Assembly: GCF_001461695.1 (NCBI RefSeq)
Contig: NZ_AUTC01000001.1
Coordinates: 1-64,000 of the forward strand
DNA: 64,000 nucleotides
Direction of reading: 5' to 3'
DNA from: Sinorhizobium fredii USDA 205
GTDB taxonomy: Bacteria; Pseudomonadota; Alphaproteobacteria; Rhizobiales; Rhizobiaceae
Shown here in pieces: positions 27,638-37,462 of this stretch. The notes under the pieces were generated by a model. The model had not been told where the DNA came from and did not search any database. It was given only the letters and a program-made list of their open reading frames with translations. Position 1 is the stretch's first letter. Every line of letters starts with the position of its first letter. Made by a program: the position numbers and the translations under genes.

Positions 27638-30487
27638 ATGGCCAGACACAAAACTTCCTTTCCCGAAATCCTCGACGTCGCCGCGCTTCGGGCGAAGTGC
27701 GGCTTCATCGCCTCGGCCCATGCCGAGCAGCGCGAACCGATGCGCCGCGCGCTTCTCGCCGGCTTCAAGGAGGCGAACAATGCCGGGCGCGCCAAGGCGC
27801 GCGAACTGCTTGCCGCCGACGGTGCCGGCATCAAATGTGCCGAGCGCATCTCCTGGCTGCAGGATCAACTCATCACGGTGCTGCATGATTTCGTGCTGAA
27901 CGAGGTGTTCGACGCGGCCCATGCGCCGCCGGCAGCCCGGCTCGCCGTGACCGCAGTCGGCGGCTACGGCCGCGGCACGCTGGCGCCGGGCTCGGACATC
28001 GATCTGCTGTTCCTGCTGCCGCCCAAGAAGGCGGTCTGGTCGGAACCTGCCATCGAATTCATGCTCTATGTCCTGTGGGACCTCGGCTTCAAGGTCGGCC
28101 ATGCGACCAGGACCATCGACGAGTGCATCCGGCTGTCGCGTGCCGACATGACGATCCGCACGGCTATCCTCGAATGCCGCTACATTTGCGGCTCCGAGGC
28201 GCTGGCCGGCGAACTGGAACAGCGTTTCGATCACGAGATCGTCCGCAACACCGGCCCCGAGTTCATCGCTGCGAAGCTTGCCGAACGCGACGGCCGCCAC
28301 CGCAAGGCGGGCGACACCCGCTACCTCGTCGAGCCGAACGTCAAGGAAGGCAAGGGCGGCCTGCGCGATCTGCACACGCTGTTCTGGATCGCCAAGTATT
28401 TCTACCGGGTCAAGGATCCGGCCGACCTCGTCAAGCTCGCCGTGCTGTCGCGGCAGGAATACAAGCTGTTCGAGAAATCGGACGATTTCCTCTGGGCGGT
28501 GCGCTGCCACATGCATTTCCTGACCGGAAAGGCGGAGGAGCGGCTGTCCTTCGACATCCAGCGCGAGATTGCCGAAGCGCTCGGCTACCACGACCATCCG
28601 GGCCTCTCGGCGGTCGAACGCTTTATGAAGCATTACTTTCTCGTCGCGAAGGACGTCGGCGATCTCACCCGCATCTTCTGTGCGGCGCTCGAAGACCAGC
28701 AGGCGAAGGACACGCCGGGGATTTCGGGCGTCTTCAGCCGCTTCAGGCACCGCACGCGCAAGATCGCCGGCACTCTCGACTTCGTCGACGACGGCGGCCG
28801 CATCGCGCTCGCAAGCCCGGACGTCTTCAAGCGTGATCCGATCAACCTGCTGCGGCTGTTCCACATCGCCGATATCCACGGGCTGGAGTTTCATCCGAAC
28901 GCGCTGAAGCAGGTGACGCGTTCGCTCGGCCTGATCACGCCGCATTTGCGTGAAAACGACGAGGCCAACCGGCTTTTCCTGTCGATCCTGACTTCGCGGC
29001 GCAATCCGGAACTGATCCTGAGACGGATGAACGAGTCGGGCGTGCTTGGCCGCTTCATTCCGGATTTCGGCAAGATCGTCTCGATGATGCAGTTCAACAT
29101 GTATCACCACTACACCGTGGACGAGCATCTTCTGCGTACGGTCGACGTTCTGTCGCGGATTGATCGCGGCCTCGAGGAGGAGGCCCACCCGCTGACGGCG
29201 ATGCTGATGCCCGGCATCGAGGACCGCTCGGCGCTCTATGTCGCGGTGCTGCTGCACGACATCGCCAAGGGTCGCCCCGAGGATCATTCGGTTGCCGGCG
29301 CCAAGGTGGCCCGCAAGCTCTGCCCGCGTCTCGGCCTGTCGCCCAAGCAGACGGAAACGGTGGTCTGGCTGGTCGAGGAGCATCTGACCATGTCGATGGT
29401 CGCGCAGACCCGCGACCTCAACGATCGCAAGACCATCCTCGATTTTGCCGAACGGGTGCAATCGCTCGATCGCCTGAAGATGCTGCTCATCCTGACCGTC
29501 TGCGACATCCGGGCCGTCGGGCCTGGCGTCTGGAACGGCTGGAAAGGCCAGTTGCTGCGCACGCTTTATTACGAGACGGAACTGCTTCTCTCCGGCGGCT
29601 TCTCGGAACTGTCGCGCAAGGAGCGGGCGAAGCACGCCGCCCTTATGCTGAGCGACGCGCTCAAGGACTGGCCGAAGAAGGAGCGGGACGCCTATGTCCG
29701 GCTGCACTACCAGCCCTATCTCCTCACCGTGGCGCTTGAGGACCAGGTGCGGCACGCCGAATTCATCCGCGACGCCGACCGCGCCGGCAAGACCCTGGCG
29801 ACGATGGTGCGCACTCATCATTTCCACGCGATCACCGAAATCACCGTGCTTTCGCCGGACCATCCGCGCCTGCTGACGGTCATTGCCGGCGCCTGCGCAG
29901 CGGCGGGCGCCAACATCGTCGATGCGCAGATTCATACGACCTCGGACGGACGGGCGCTGGATACGATCCTCGTCAACCGCGAGTTCTCGGTCGACGAGGA
30001 CGAGATGCGGCGGGCGGCGAGCATCGGCAAGCTGATCGAGGACGTGCTTTCCGGCCGCAAGCGCTTGCCGGAGGTGATCGCCAGCCGCACCCGGGCGAAG
30101 AAGCGCAGCAAGGCCTTCACCGTGACGCCGGAGGTGACGCTCAGCAACACGCTGTCGAACAAGTTCACGGTCATCGAGGTCGAAGGCCTCGACCGGACGG
30201 GCCTGCTTTCGGAGGTGACGGCCGTGCTTTCCGACCTGTCGCTCGACATCGCCTCGGCCCATATCACCACCTTCGGCGAGAAAGTGATCGACACCTTCTA
30301 TGTCACCGATCTCGTCGGTGCGAAGATCACCAACGAAAACCGGCAGATCAACATTGCGGCGCGCCTGAAAGCGGTGTTGGCGGGCGAGGTCGATGAAGCG
30401 CGCGAGCGCATGCCCTCCGGCATCATCGCGCCGGCCCATCCGCCGCGGTCGTCACAATCATCCAAAACGACAAAAGTCGAAACATGA
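27638..30487 (+). CDS. glnD: [protein-PII] uridylyltransferase / uridylyl-removing enzyme
   Basis: GlnD senses glutamine and uridylylates or deuridylylates the PII proteins GlnB and GlnK, which set ammonia assimilation and NtrB/NtrC activity. At 949 aa it matches rhizobial GlnD. Domains in order: nucleotidyltransferase with [19 protein letters not shown], the GlnD-linker region with [18 protein letters not shown], an HD phosphohydrolase with LLHDIAKG, and two C-terminal ACT domains ([17 protein letters not shown] and [20 protein letters not shown]). ATG 27638 ([15 protein letters not shown]) is chosen over the ORF start at 27572. The stop overlaps murJ by 4 bp (ATGA). Confidence 0.96.
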   Translation: MARHKTSFPEILDVAALRAKCGFIASAHAEQREPMRRALLAGFKEANNAGRAKARELLAADGAGIKCAERISWLQDQLITVLHDFVLNEVFDAAHAPPAARLAVTAVGGYGRGTLAPGSDIDLLFLLPPKKAVWSEPAIEFMLYVLWDLGFKVGHATRTIDECIRLSRADMTIRTAILECRYICGSEALAGELEQRFDHEIVRNTGPEFIAAKLAERDGRHRKAGDTRYLVEPNVKEGKGGLRDLHTLFWIAKYFYRVKDPADLVKLAVLSRQEYKLFEKSDDFLWAVRCHMHFLTGKAEERLSFDIQREIAEALGYHDHPGLSAVERFMKHYFLVAKDVGDLTRIFCAALEDQQAKDTPGISGVFSRFRHRTRKIAGTLDFVDDGGRIALASPDVFKRDPINLLRLFHIADIHGLEFHPNALKQVTRSLGLITPHLRENDEANRLFLSILTSRRNPELILRRMNESGVLGRFIPDFGKIVSMMQFNMYHHYTVDEHLLRTVDVLSRIDRGLEEEAHPLTAMLMPGIEDRSALYVAVLLHDIAKGRPEDHSVAGAKVARKLCPRLGLSPKQTETVVWLVEEHLTMSMVAQTRDLNDRKTILDFAERVQSLDRLKMLLILTVCDIRAVGPGVWNGWKGQLLRTLYYETELLLSGGFSELSRKERAKHAALMLSDALKDWPKKERDAYVRLHYQPYLLTVALEDQVRHAEFIRDADRAGKTLATMVRTHHFHAITEITVLSPDHPRLLTVIAGACAAAGANIVDAQIHTTSDGRALDTILVNREFSVDEDEMRRAASIGKLIEDVLSGRKRLPEVIASRTRAKKRSKAFTVTPEVTLSNTLSNKFTVIEVEGLDRTGLLSEVTAVLSDLSLDIASAHITTFGEKVIDTFYVTDLVGAKITNENRQINIAARLKAVLAGEVDEARERMPSGIIAPAHPPRSSQSSKTTKVET

Positions 30488-32091
30488 GCCTGGTCAAGAA
30501 ATTTGCGACGGTCGGGGGCGCGACGCTCGGAAGCCGCGTCTTCGGCTTTGTGCGCGAGACCTTCATGGCGGCCGCACTCGGCACCGGACCCGTCGCCGAC
30601 GCCTTCAACACGGCCTTTCGGCTGCCCAATACCTTCCGCCGGCTTTTCGCCGAGGGAGCGTTCAACGCCGCTTTCGTGCCGCTCTTTGCCAAGGAGATCG
30701 AGGCGCGTGGCATGGAGGGTGCCCGCCGCTTTTCCGAAGAAGTCTTCGGGGTGCTGTTCACCGTCCTTCTGTTCCTGACGATCGCCATGGAACTGGCGAT
30801 GCCGTTCATCGTGCGCGAACTGATCGCCCCCGGTTTCGCCGACGATCCGGCGAAATTCGCCAGCACCGTCACCTTCGCAACGATCATGTTCCCCTATCTC
30901 GCCTGCATGTCGCTGGCGGCGATGATGGCGGGCATGCTCAATTCGCTGCATCGCTATTTCGCCGCGGCCATCGCGCCGGTGTTCCTGAACGTCATCCTGA
31001 TCGGCGTGCTTGCCTATGCCTGGTATGACGGCCAGGACGCGGTAGCGGTCGGCTATGGTCTCTCCTGGGGCGTCATGGCGGCCGGCCTCGTGCAACTCGC
31101 CATCGTCTGGCTCGCCGTCCGCAACGCCGGGATCAAGATCGGTGTCCGCCGTCCGCGGTTGACTGCCAATGTCCGGCGCCTGCTCGTCCTGGCGCTGCCG
31201 GCGGCGATCACCGGCGGCATCACGCAGATCAACCTGTTGATCAACACCAACATCGCCTCGGCGCAGGAAGGGGCGGTCTCCTCGCTCGTCTATGCGGACC
31301 GCATCTACCAGCTTCCCCTCGGCGTCGTCGGCATCGCGGTTGCGACGGTGCTCTTGCCGGAACTGTCGCGCGCGCTTCGGGGAGGCAATCTCAACGAAGC
31401 CGCAAACCTGCAGAACCGTTCCGTCGAATTCACCCTGTTCCTGACCCTGCCGGCGGCGGCCGCGCTGCTCGTCATGTCGGAGCCGATCGTCCGGTTGCTC
31501 TTCGAGCGCGGCAAGTTCTCGCCCGAAGCGACCGTCGTCGTCGGGCATATCCTGGCGATCTACGGACTGGGCCTGCCGGCCTTCGTGCTGATCAAGGCCT
31601 TCATTCCGGGCTTCTTCGCGCGCGAGGATACCCGCACGCCGATGATCTTTGCCGCGATCTCCGTCGTGGTGAACGTGTCGCTGGCGTTGACGCTGTTTCC
31701 GTCGCTCGGGGCAAGCGGCATCGCCACCGCCGAGATCGTTGCGGGCTGGGTCAACACGCTGCTCCTTTTCGCGACCCTCCTCTGGCGCGGACATTGGGGC
31801 CGCGACATTCCGCTGCTGACCCGCATTCCCCGTCTCGTTATCGCCGCTGCGATCATGGCGGGTGCGCTCCATTACGCCATTCAGTGGCTGGCTTTCCCGC
31901 TTTCCTCGGCGGCGCCGCTCGCGCTCCGCGCCGCAACGGTCTGCGGCCTCGTGGCGGCCGCCATGGCGATCTATTTTGCCTTGGCATTCAGCCTCGGCGG
32001 CGCCAGCCTGGGGATGATCCGGCGCAGTTTGAAGCGCAAGTCCGCGCCGGCGACCGATCCGGCAGCGGGCGAGGGGCCGGATTTGCCGTGA
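30484..32091 (+). CDS. murJ: lipid II flippase MurJ
   Basis: MurJ (MviN) moves lipid II across the inner membrane for peptidoglycan synthesis. The 535 aa polytopic protein, with about 14 transmembrane helices, opens with [21 protein letters not shown]. It carries the family segments [25 protein letters not shown] (long conserved N-terminal block) and [20 protein letters not shown]. The short C-terminal cytoplasmic tail is basic, then acidic. Translation is coupled to glnD by the ATGA overlap and to the next VOC gene by GTGA. The glnD-murJ pairing is typical of Rhizobiales; no mechanistic link is established. Confidence 0.95.
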   Translation: MSLVKKFATVGGATLGSRVFGFVRETFMAAALGTGPVADAFNTAFRLPNTFRRLFAEGAFNAAFVPLFAKEIEARGMEGARRFSEEVFGVLFTVLLFLTIAMELAMPFIVRELIAPGFADDPAKFASTVTFATIMFPYLACMSLAAMMAGMLNSLHRYFAAAIAPVFLNVILIGVLAYAWYDGQDAVAVGYGLSWGVMAAGLVQLAIVWLAVRNAGIKIGVRRPRLTANVRRLLVLALPAAITGGITQINLLINTNIASAQEGAVSSLVYADRIYQLPLGVVGIAVATVLLPELSRALRGGNLNEAANLQNRSVEFTLFLTLPAAAALLVMSEPIVRLLFERGKFSPEATVVVGHILAIYGLGLPAFVLIKAFIPGFFAREDTRTPMIFAAISVVVNVSLALTLFPSLGASGIATAEIVAGWVNTLLLFATLLWRGHWGRDIPLLTRIPRLVIAAAIMAGALHYAIQWLAFPLSSAAPLALRAATVCGLVAAAMAIYFALAFSLGGASLGMIRRSLKRKSAPATDPAAGEGPDLP

Positions 32092-32498
32092 AGCAGACGA
32101 TCGCCCGGGTCGCCATTCTTGTGCCGGACTATGATGAGGGTCTTGCCTTCTATTGCGGCCGGTTGGGCTTCGAGCTGATCGAGAACACCGATCTCGGTGG
32201 TGGCAAGCGCTGGGTGCTGGTGCGGCCGAAGGGCGCGACCGAAACGGCGCTTCTGCTCGCCAAGGCTGAGGGCGAACGGCAGAACACGGCGATCGGCAAC
32301 CAGGCCGGCGGACGCGTCGGCTTCTTTCTCTTCACGGACGATTTCGCGCGCGACCATGCGGCGATGCTTGCCACTGGCGTCGAATTTCTAGAGACGCCGC
32401 GCCATGAAGCCTATGGAACTGTAGCGGTCTTCACCGATCCGTTCGGCAATCGCTGGGACCTCCTGCAACCCGCCTACCGCTACTGCATGATTCCTTAA
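32088..32498 (+). CDS. VOC family protein, 3' end formed by a RIME element
   Basis: A 136 aa glyoxalase-fold protein: RVAILVPDYDEGLAFYCGRL, LVRPKGATETALLLAKA, GFFLFTDDFARDHAAML and VAVFTDPFGNRWDLLQP. The predicted start is GTG 32088, overlapping the murJ stop by 4 bp (GTGA); the longer frame from 31794 runs antiparallel in meaning to murJ and is rejected. The domain ends at about WDLLQPAYR. The last codons, YCMIP and the stop, lie within RIME copy C, so the C-terminus may have been changed by the repeat. The substrate is unknown. Confidence 0.85.
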   Translation: MKQTIARVAILVPDYDEGLAFYCGRLGFELIENTDLGGGKRWVLVRPKGATETALLLAKAEGERQNTAIGNQAGGRVGFFLFTDDFARDHAAMLATGVEFLETPRHEAYGTVAVFTDPFGNRWDLLQPAYRYCMIP

Positions 32499-32581
32499 AT
32501 CGGAATCGATTTAAGAAAGAGATCATGCAGCACTTCAAAATGCTACAGCGCCGCGCGTCTGATTAGACGCGCGGCGCTGTA
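32481..32581 (-). repeat. RIME-type palindromic element, copy C, overlapping a gene end
   Basis: 101 bp in reverse orientation. TACTGCATGATTCC, a TTAAATC/GATTTAA palindrome and GATCATGCAG are followed by GCTACAGCGCCGCGCGTC-GATTA-type arms forming a very stable GC-rich stem (CGCGCGTCT/AGACGCGCG) that ends GGCGCTGTA. Its first 18 bp encode the final five residues and stop of the VOC gene. Confidence 0.88.
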
Positions 32582-32667
32582 TGTGCCTCTTGATTGCATT
32601 TGGCCTGCCGTGCATAAGCGCGGCGGATAACAATTGGTGGGCCCTCCACAAGCCCGATGAGGACGAC

Positions 32668-33731
32668 ATGAACGAATTCAAGCCGCTCGTATTTTCCGGC
32701 GTTCAACCGACCGGCAATCTGCATCTCGGCAACTATCTCGGCGCGATCCGCAAGTTCGTGCCCTGCAGGAAAACAACGACTGCATCTACTGCGTCGTCGA
32801 CCTCCACTCGATCACCGCGCAGCTCGTGCATGAGGACCTGCCCGGCCAGATCCGTTCGATCGCCGCGGCCTTCGTCGCCTCCGGCATCGACCCGGAGAAG
32901 CATATCGTCTTCAACCAGTCGGCGGTGCCGCAGCATGCGGAGCTGGCCTGGATCTTCAATTGCGTCGCCCGCATCGGCTGGATGAACCGGATGACGCAGT
33001 TCAAGGACAAGGCGGGCAAGGACCGCGAGAACGCCTCGCTCGGCCTGCTCGCCTATCCGAGCCTGATGGCAGCCGACATCCTCGTCTACCGCGCCACCCA
33101 TGTTCCGGTCGGCGACGACCAGAAACAGCACCTCGAGCTCACCCGCGACATCGCCCAGAAGTTCAACATCGACTTCATGGAGCACATCCGGGCGCGCGGC
33201 TGTGGCGTCGACATCGTCGTCGGCGAAGAGCCGATCCATGCCTATTTTCCGCCGGTCGAACCGTTGATCGGCGGGCCGGCGCCGCGCGTCATGTCGCTGC
33301 GCGACGGCACCAAGAAGATGTCGAAATCCGATCCGTCCGACCTGTCGCGCATCAATCTGATGGACGACGCGGAGACGATCGCGAAGAAGATCCGCAAGGC
33401 GAAGACCGATCCCGATGCGCTGCCGAGCGAAGTCGAGGGGCTGAAGAGCCGTCCGGAGGCGGAAAATCTCGTCGGCATCTATGCCGCCCTTTCCGACCGG
33501 ACCAAGGAAGAGGTGCTTGCCGAATTCGGCGGCCAGCAATTTTCGGTCTTCAAGCCCGCCCTCATCGATCTCGCCGTCGAGGTGCTGTCGCCGATCACCG
33601 GTGAAATGCGCCGCCTGATGGACGACACGGCGCATATCGACGCGATCCTCAGGAGCGGCGGAGAGCGGGCGCGGGCGCGGGCGGAAAGGACCATGCGCGA
33701 GGTTCGGGAGATCATCGGCTTTTTGCAGTAG
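32668..33731 (+). pseudogene. trpS: tryptophanyl-tRNA synthetase, interrupted by a one-base deletion
   Basis: Class I TrpRS that charges tRNA-Trp. Frame 1 encodes [20 protein letters not shown] and on to IRKFV (31 residues, with the HIGH-like HLGN). At 32758-32762 the frame shifts: GTGCCCTGCAGG is seen where GTGGCCCTGCAGG would restore the expected VALQEN. The rest continues in another frame from about 32763 to 33731, with [19 protein letters not shown] and the KMSKS loop (KKMSKSDPS) intact. The span is 1064 nt; one added base gives 354 codons plus stop, my expected TrpS length. trpS is normally essential and single copy, so a sequencing error is more likely than a true pseudogene. Confidence 0.85.
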
Positions 33732-33783
33732 TCCGCCGAAATGACATCTTGCGAGACGCGTGCGGCGATGTAATGTTCGCCGC

Positions 33784-34275
33784 ATGGTTTCCACCCGACT
33801 CTCACGAATGGAAGGTCATCGCCGCAAGTTCATGGCGGTGATCGACGACACGCCCGAATGCGGCCGGGCCGTGCATTATGCAGGCATGCGCGCGAAGAAC
33901 TCCAATGGCGGCCTCGTGCTTCTCTACGTGATCGCCGACGGCGACTTCCAGCAATGGCTGGGGGTGGAGGAGATCATGCGGGCGGAGGCGCGCGAAGAGG
34001 CCGAGGCGACGCTCGCCAAGGTCGCCCAGACGGTGCGCGAGCAGATCGGCATCGAACCTGAGATCGTCATTCGCGAAGGCATCGCCACGGATCAGATTTA
34101 CGCACTGATCGAGGAGGACCGGGATATCGCCATCCTCGTGCTTGCCGCCGGATCGGCGAAAGAAGGCCCCGGCCCGCTGGTGTCTTCGATCGCGGGGAAG
34201 GCGGCGGCTTTTCCCATTCCCGTAACCGTCATTCCCGATCTTCTCACTGACGAGGAGATCGACGCGCTGAGCTGA
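33784..34275 (+). CDS. universal stress protein (UspA) family protein
   Basis: A 163 aa UspA-fold protein. It starts with a basic stretch (MVSTRLSRMEGHRRKF), then the first strand MAVIDDTPECGRAVHYAG, GGLVLLYVI, and the second half IVIREGIATDQIYALIEED and ILVLAAGSAKEGPGPLVSSI. The last segment is an altered ATP-binding GxxG-type loop. The ATG at 33784 is favoured; 33760 is an alternative upstream start. It follows trpS by 52 bp and precedes the Nfu-type gene by 107 bp. The physiological signal is unknown. Confidence 0.85.
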   Translation: MVSTRLSRMEGHRRKFMAVIDDTPECGRAVHYAGMRAKNSNGGLVLLYVIADGDFQQWLGVEEIMRAEAREEAEATLAKVAQTVREQIGIEPEIVIREGIATDQIYALIEEDRDIAILVLAAGSAKEGPGPLVSSIAGKAAAFPIPVTVIPDLLTDEEIDALS

Positions 34276-34382
34276 CGGTGCGGCAGAAAGCGCCCTTGCG
34301 GCGTCGAAGCGACGCCCTTATATATTTTTGAATTATTCTAAAGAGCCGGTTGAGAGGCGCTCCCGGCGCAACGGAGAGAATC

Positions 34383-34949
34383 ATGTTCATCCAGACCGAA
34401 GCCACGCCGAATCCGGCCACTTTGAAGTTTCTGCCGGGCAAGGTGGTCATGGAGAACGGTACCGCCGAATTCCGAAGCGAAGAAGAGGCGCGCGCCGGTT
34501 CGCCGCTCGCGGCACGGCTCTTTTCGATTCCCGGCGTCACCGGCGTCTATTTCGGCTACGACTTCATCACGGTCAGCAAGGAAGGGCAGGAATGGCCGCA
34601 CCTGAAGCCCGCCGTCCTTGGCTCGATCATGGAACATTTCATGTCCGGCCAGCCGATCATGTCGGGCGCTGGCCGAGCCGAAGAAACGGATCTGGAAGGC
34701 GAATTCTACGACGAGGGCGACGAGGCGATCGTCGCCACGATCAAGGAACTGCTCGAAACGCGGGTACGGCCGGCCGTCGCCCAGGATGGAGGTGACATCA
34801 CCTTCCGGGGTTTCAAGGACGGCACCGTGTTCCTGAACATGAAGGGGGCTTGCGCCGGCTGCCCGTCGTCGACCGCGACGCTTCGGCACGGCGTGCAGAA
34901 TCTGCTGCGCCATTTCGTGCCCGAGGTCGAGTCGGTCGAATCGGTCTGA
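34383..34949 (+). CDS. NifU-like Fe-S cluster scaffold/carrier (Nfu type)
   Basis: A 188 aa Nfu protein that carries a [4Fe-4S] cluster to apo-targets. The N-terminal Nfu_N domain (1-90) begins MFIQTEATPNPATLKFLPG and contains GVTGVYFGYDFITVSK. The C-terminal NifU domain (110-188) has RPAVAQDGGDITFRGF and the cluster-binding pair C157/C160 in GACAGCPSS. ATG 34383 matches the family start. It is a housekeeping Fe-S protein rather than the nif-specific NifU, as no nif genes are present. A hairpin follows the stop. Confidence 0.93.
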   Translation: MFIQTEATPNPATLKFLPGKVVMENGTAEFRSEEEARAGSPLAARLFSIPGVTGVYFGYDFITVSKEGQEWPHLKPAVLGSIMEHFMSGQPIMSGAGRAEETDLEGEFYDEGDEAIVATIKELLETRVRPAVAQDGGDITFRGFKDGTVFLNMKGACAGCPSSTATLRHGVQNLLRHFVPEVESVESV

Positions 34950-34977
34950 TTCGAGACGGCCGAGTAGGCATTGTGTG

Positions 34978-35006
34978 GAGCGGTCCCGCTTGCGGGCCGC
35001 TCTTCC
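34978..35006 (+). terminator. stem-loop downstream of the Nfu gene
   Basis: GAGCGG-T-CCCGC, loop TT, GCGGG-C-CGCTC, followed by TTCCT: a GC-rich hairpin with one internal mismatch and a weak pyrimidine tail. It starts 29 bp after the stop codon. It is a probable terminator, but the T run is poor. The remaining ~170 bp to tsaB show nothing recognisable. Confidence 0.5.
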
Positions 35007-35177
35007 TGCCTCGACAGGGATTACAGCGATTTCAGGCTGATCGCAGCCCCGCACGATTTCGGATGCCGATCGCAGGCGAAGCTGCCGGATTCCGAAAGTC
35101 GCGCCCGGCAGTGAGGAAGAAGCGTCTTCGCGGCGTGCCGCCGGCGAGGCAGCGCAGGGAGGTCATGGCGTCTCACA

Positions 35178-35846
35178 ATGTTGGTTCTTGCCATCGATAC
35201 ATCGGGCAGCGGCTGTGCGGCCGCGGTCTATGACAGTGCGGCGGGCGAGGTGCTGGCGCACGCCGGCGCCGATATAGGTCGCGGTCATGCGGAGCGTCTG
35301 ATGGATTTCGTCGATGAGGCGTTGCTCGCCTCCGACAGGCAGCTTGCGGACATCGACCGGATCGCCGTGACCATAGGGCCGGGGTCCTTCACCGGCATTC
35401 GTGTCGGCGTCGCGGCGGCGCGCGGCTTGGCGCTTGCCCTTGGCAAGCCGGCCCTCGGTATCACCACCCTTCAGGTCGTTGCCGAGAGCGCCAGGCAGAA
35501 GCAGCCGGGGCGGCCGGTGCTTGCGGCCATCGACGCGAAACGCGACGAGATCTATGTCCAGTCCTTTACCGCGCGCGGCGAGGCGGAAGGCGAACCCGAA
35601 ATTCTGCCGGTTGCCGAGGCTCGCGACCGGTTTTCCGGCTTCGACGGCATCATCTGCGGCTCCGGCGCCCCTCTTGTCGCCGCGGCCGAGCCGGCCGGCA
35701 AGCCGGACGAGATCGACATCGCCGTCGTCGCTCGGCTGGGTGCTGCAGCCGATCCAGCCTCGGCCAAGCCGAAACCGCTTTATCTGCGAGGCCCCGACGC
35801 GAAGCCTCAATCCGGCTTTGCGGTGACGAGGGCAACAGCAGGATAG
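35178..35846 (+). CDS. tsaB: tRNA t6A biosynthesis protein TsaB
   Basis: TsaB (YeaZ) is the scaffold and activator of TsaD in synthesis of threonylcarbamoyladenosine at tRNA position 37. The 222 aa ASKHA-fold protein opens MLVLAIDTSGSGCAAAVYD. It contains IAVTIGPGSFTGIRVGVAAA, the highly conserved TsaB motif, and a variable C-terminal half. A start at ATG 35178 fits. It is followed by rimI (82 bp later), a partner arrangement seen in many bacteria. MiaB, another position-37 modifier, is in the same neighbourhood. Confidence 0.93.
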   Translation: MLVLAIDTSGSGCAAAVYDSAAGEVLAHAGADIGRGHAERLMDFVDEALLASDRQLADIDRIAVTIGPGSFTGIRVGVAAARGLALALGKPALGITTLQVVAESARQKQPGRPVLAAIDAKRDEIYVQSFTARGEAEGEPEILPVAEARDRFSGFDGIICGSGAPLVAAAEPAGKPDEIDIAVVARLGAAADPASAKPKPLYLRGPDAKPQSGFAVTRATAG

Positions 35847-35927
35847 ACCCGTGCAGTCAATCGAAACAGCGGGCCGGCACCCTGGAGAGGAGCGCGGCAC
35901 TCGTCGAGCCGGATGCGTAGGACCGAA

Positions 35928-36425
35928 ATGAGCTTCACCGACTATTTCACACGCCGCACTGAATTCGACATCTTCCCGCTGGAGGAGATTGACCTCCTCG
36001 CAGCGGCTGCTCTGCACAGCCAGCGTTTCGCGACGCCGTGGAGCGACGGCGAAATTCACGCGCTCCTGCTGCAGGAGGCGGTATTCGGCTTCGCCGCCCG
36101 CCAGACGAACGGCACGTTTCGCCCGGCATTCGGAGGCTTCGTGCTGTCGCGCGCCGCCGCGGGCGAGGCCGAGATCCTGACGATCGGCGTCGAATCGCGC
36201 TTTGCCCGCTCCGGGCTTGGCTGGCGGCTGATGCAGGCCGTGATGCGCGAGGCAATCGTCAAGGGCGCCGAGACGCTGTTCCTCGAAGTCGACGAGACGA
36301 ACCTGGCGGCGATCGGTCTCTACGGCAAGCTTGGCTTCGCAAAGGTCGGCGAACGCAAGGCCTACTATCAGGGAACGACCGGCGCGCGCACCGCTGCGCT
36401 TGTCATGCGGCTCGATCTTCGCTAG
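35928..36425 (+). CDS. rimI: ribosomal protein S18 alanine N-acetyltransferase RimI
   Basis: A 165 aa GNAT acetyltransferase that in E. coli modifies the N-terminal Ala of ribosomal protein S18. Features are HSQRFATPWSDGEIHALL, strand 4 AEILTIGVESRFARSGLGWRL with the acetyl-CoA loop RSGLGW, and FLEVDETNLAAIGLYGKLGF, a classic RimI block. The start at ATG 35928 (MSFTDYF) is preferred over 35913. It is downstream of tsaB and upstream of a RIME element. In the tsaB-rimI gene pair the substrate range may extend beyond S18. Confidence 0.88.
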   Translation: MSFTDYFTRRTEFDIFPLEEIDLLAAAALHSQRFATPWSDGEIHALLLQEAVFGFAARQTNGTFRPAFGGFVLSRAAAGEAEILTIGVESRFARSGLGWRLMQAVMREAIVKGAETLFLEVDETNLAAIGLYGKLGFAKVGERKAYYQGTTGARTAALVMRLDLR

Positions 36426-36431
36426 TCCGAT

Positions 36432-36543
36432 CCTACAGCGCCGCGCGCCTTATCAGGCGCGCAAAGGTCGCTGTAGCATTTTGAATTGCTGCATGTCTTT
36501 GTCGTTAAATCGAGGTCGATTTAACGACAAAGACATGCAGTAG
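36432..36543 (+). repeat. RIME-type palindromic element, copy D
   Basis: About 112 bp in forward orientation. CCTACAGCGCCGCGCG with hairpin GCGCCTTATCAGGCGC, GGTCGCTGTAGC, then TTGAATTGCTGCATG and a long perfect palindrome around GTTAAATCGAGG/TCGATTTAAC, ending CATGCAGTAG. It begins 7 bp after the rimI stop and fills the 143 bp rimI-plsC gap. Confidence 0.9.
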
Positions 36544-36568
36544 TGGTCGGATCAGAAAGTCTTTCCGG

Positions 36569-37384
36569 ATGATCAACTGGATACGGGTCGCGCTCTACGT
36601 CATCTTGCTCGCGATCGTCTCTCTGCTGTTGATGCCGGTCCAACTTGTTTGCCTGTGGCTGGATCTGAAGCCACGACGCCTGCTGCCGCGATTCTGGCAT
36701 CGCATCGCCTGTCGCCTGCTCGGCCTTCGGGTGCGGGTCCATGGGCAATTGGATCGGCGGCGGCCGCTGCTCATCAGCGCCAATCACGTCTCCTGGAAGG
36801 ACATTCTGGTCCTGTCGTCGGTTGCCGATGTCGTGTTCGTCGCCAAGTCGGAGGTCAAGGATTGGCCCGTCTTCGGTCTCCTTGCCCGGCTGCAGGCTTC
36901 CGTCTTCATCGAGCGCCAGGAGAAGCGCAAGACCGGAGACCAGGTGAGCGAGATCGGCCGGCGGCTCGCCGATAGCGAGGTCGTCGTCCTCTTTCCGGAG
37001 GGCACGACCTCGGATGGCAACCGCCTGCTCGAGGTCAAGACGTCGCTGTTCGGCGCAGCCGCCTCGGCGGTGCCGCAGTCGCCGACCGGCGTCGTGCATG
37101 TCCAGCCGGTGGCGATTTCCTATACGCGCATCCACGGCATGCCGATGGGCCGCTACTACCGGCCGATCGCTGCCTGGCCGGGCGACATTGGGCTGCTGCC
37201 GCATCTGGTGGGGGTTCTTCGCGAGGGCGCGCTCGATGTGGAGGTCGATTTCGGCGAGGCGGTGGATTACCACCACCGCTCCAACCGCAAGGAAGTCAGC
37301 CGCCTTGTCGAGCAGCGGATTCGCAGCATGTTGTCGGACCGGCTGAGAGGACGGGCTCCGATGCGTCAGAAGACCGCTGCCTGA
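36569..37384 (+). CDS. plsC: 1-acyl-sn-glycerol-3-phosphate acyltransferase-like protein
   Basis: A 271 aa PlsC-type acyltransferase that makes phosphatidic acid from lysophosphatidate. There is an N-terminal hydrophobic segment (WIRVALYVILLAIVSLLLMP). The acyltransferase motif I is NHVSWKD, motif II region GLLARLQASVFIER, motif III FPEGTTSDG and motif IV region VHVQPVAISY. Rhizobia carry several PlsC paralogues, some dedicated to lyso-ornithine lipid (OlsA), so the acceptor is not certain. The gene lies between rimI and miaB. Confidence 0.87.
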   Translation: MINWIRVALYVILLAIVSLLLMPVQLVCLWLDLKPRRLLPRFWHRIACRLLGLRVRVHGQLDRRRPLLISANHVSWKDILVLSSVADVVFVAKSEVKDWPVFGLLARLQASVFIERQEKRKTGDQVSEIGRRLADSEVVVLFPEGTTSDGNRLLEVKTSLFGAAASAVPQSPTGVVHVQPVAISYTRIHGMPMGRYYRPIAAWPGDIGLLPHLVGVLREGALDVEVDFGEAVDYHHRSNRKEVSRLVEQRIRSMLSDRLRGRAPMRQKTAA

Positions 37385-37462
37385 CCGTCGCAAGCCGGCC
37401 GCCGCCTTCGGTGCCGCCCGAAAATACTTCAACTTTGGGCCGCTTTGCACTAAAGAACCCGC

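Noticed and set aside
27608..30439. 943-codon minus-strand open frame across glnD
   Set aside because: It arises from GC-rich third-position bias of glnD; glnD itself has all expected domains on the plus strand.
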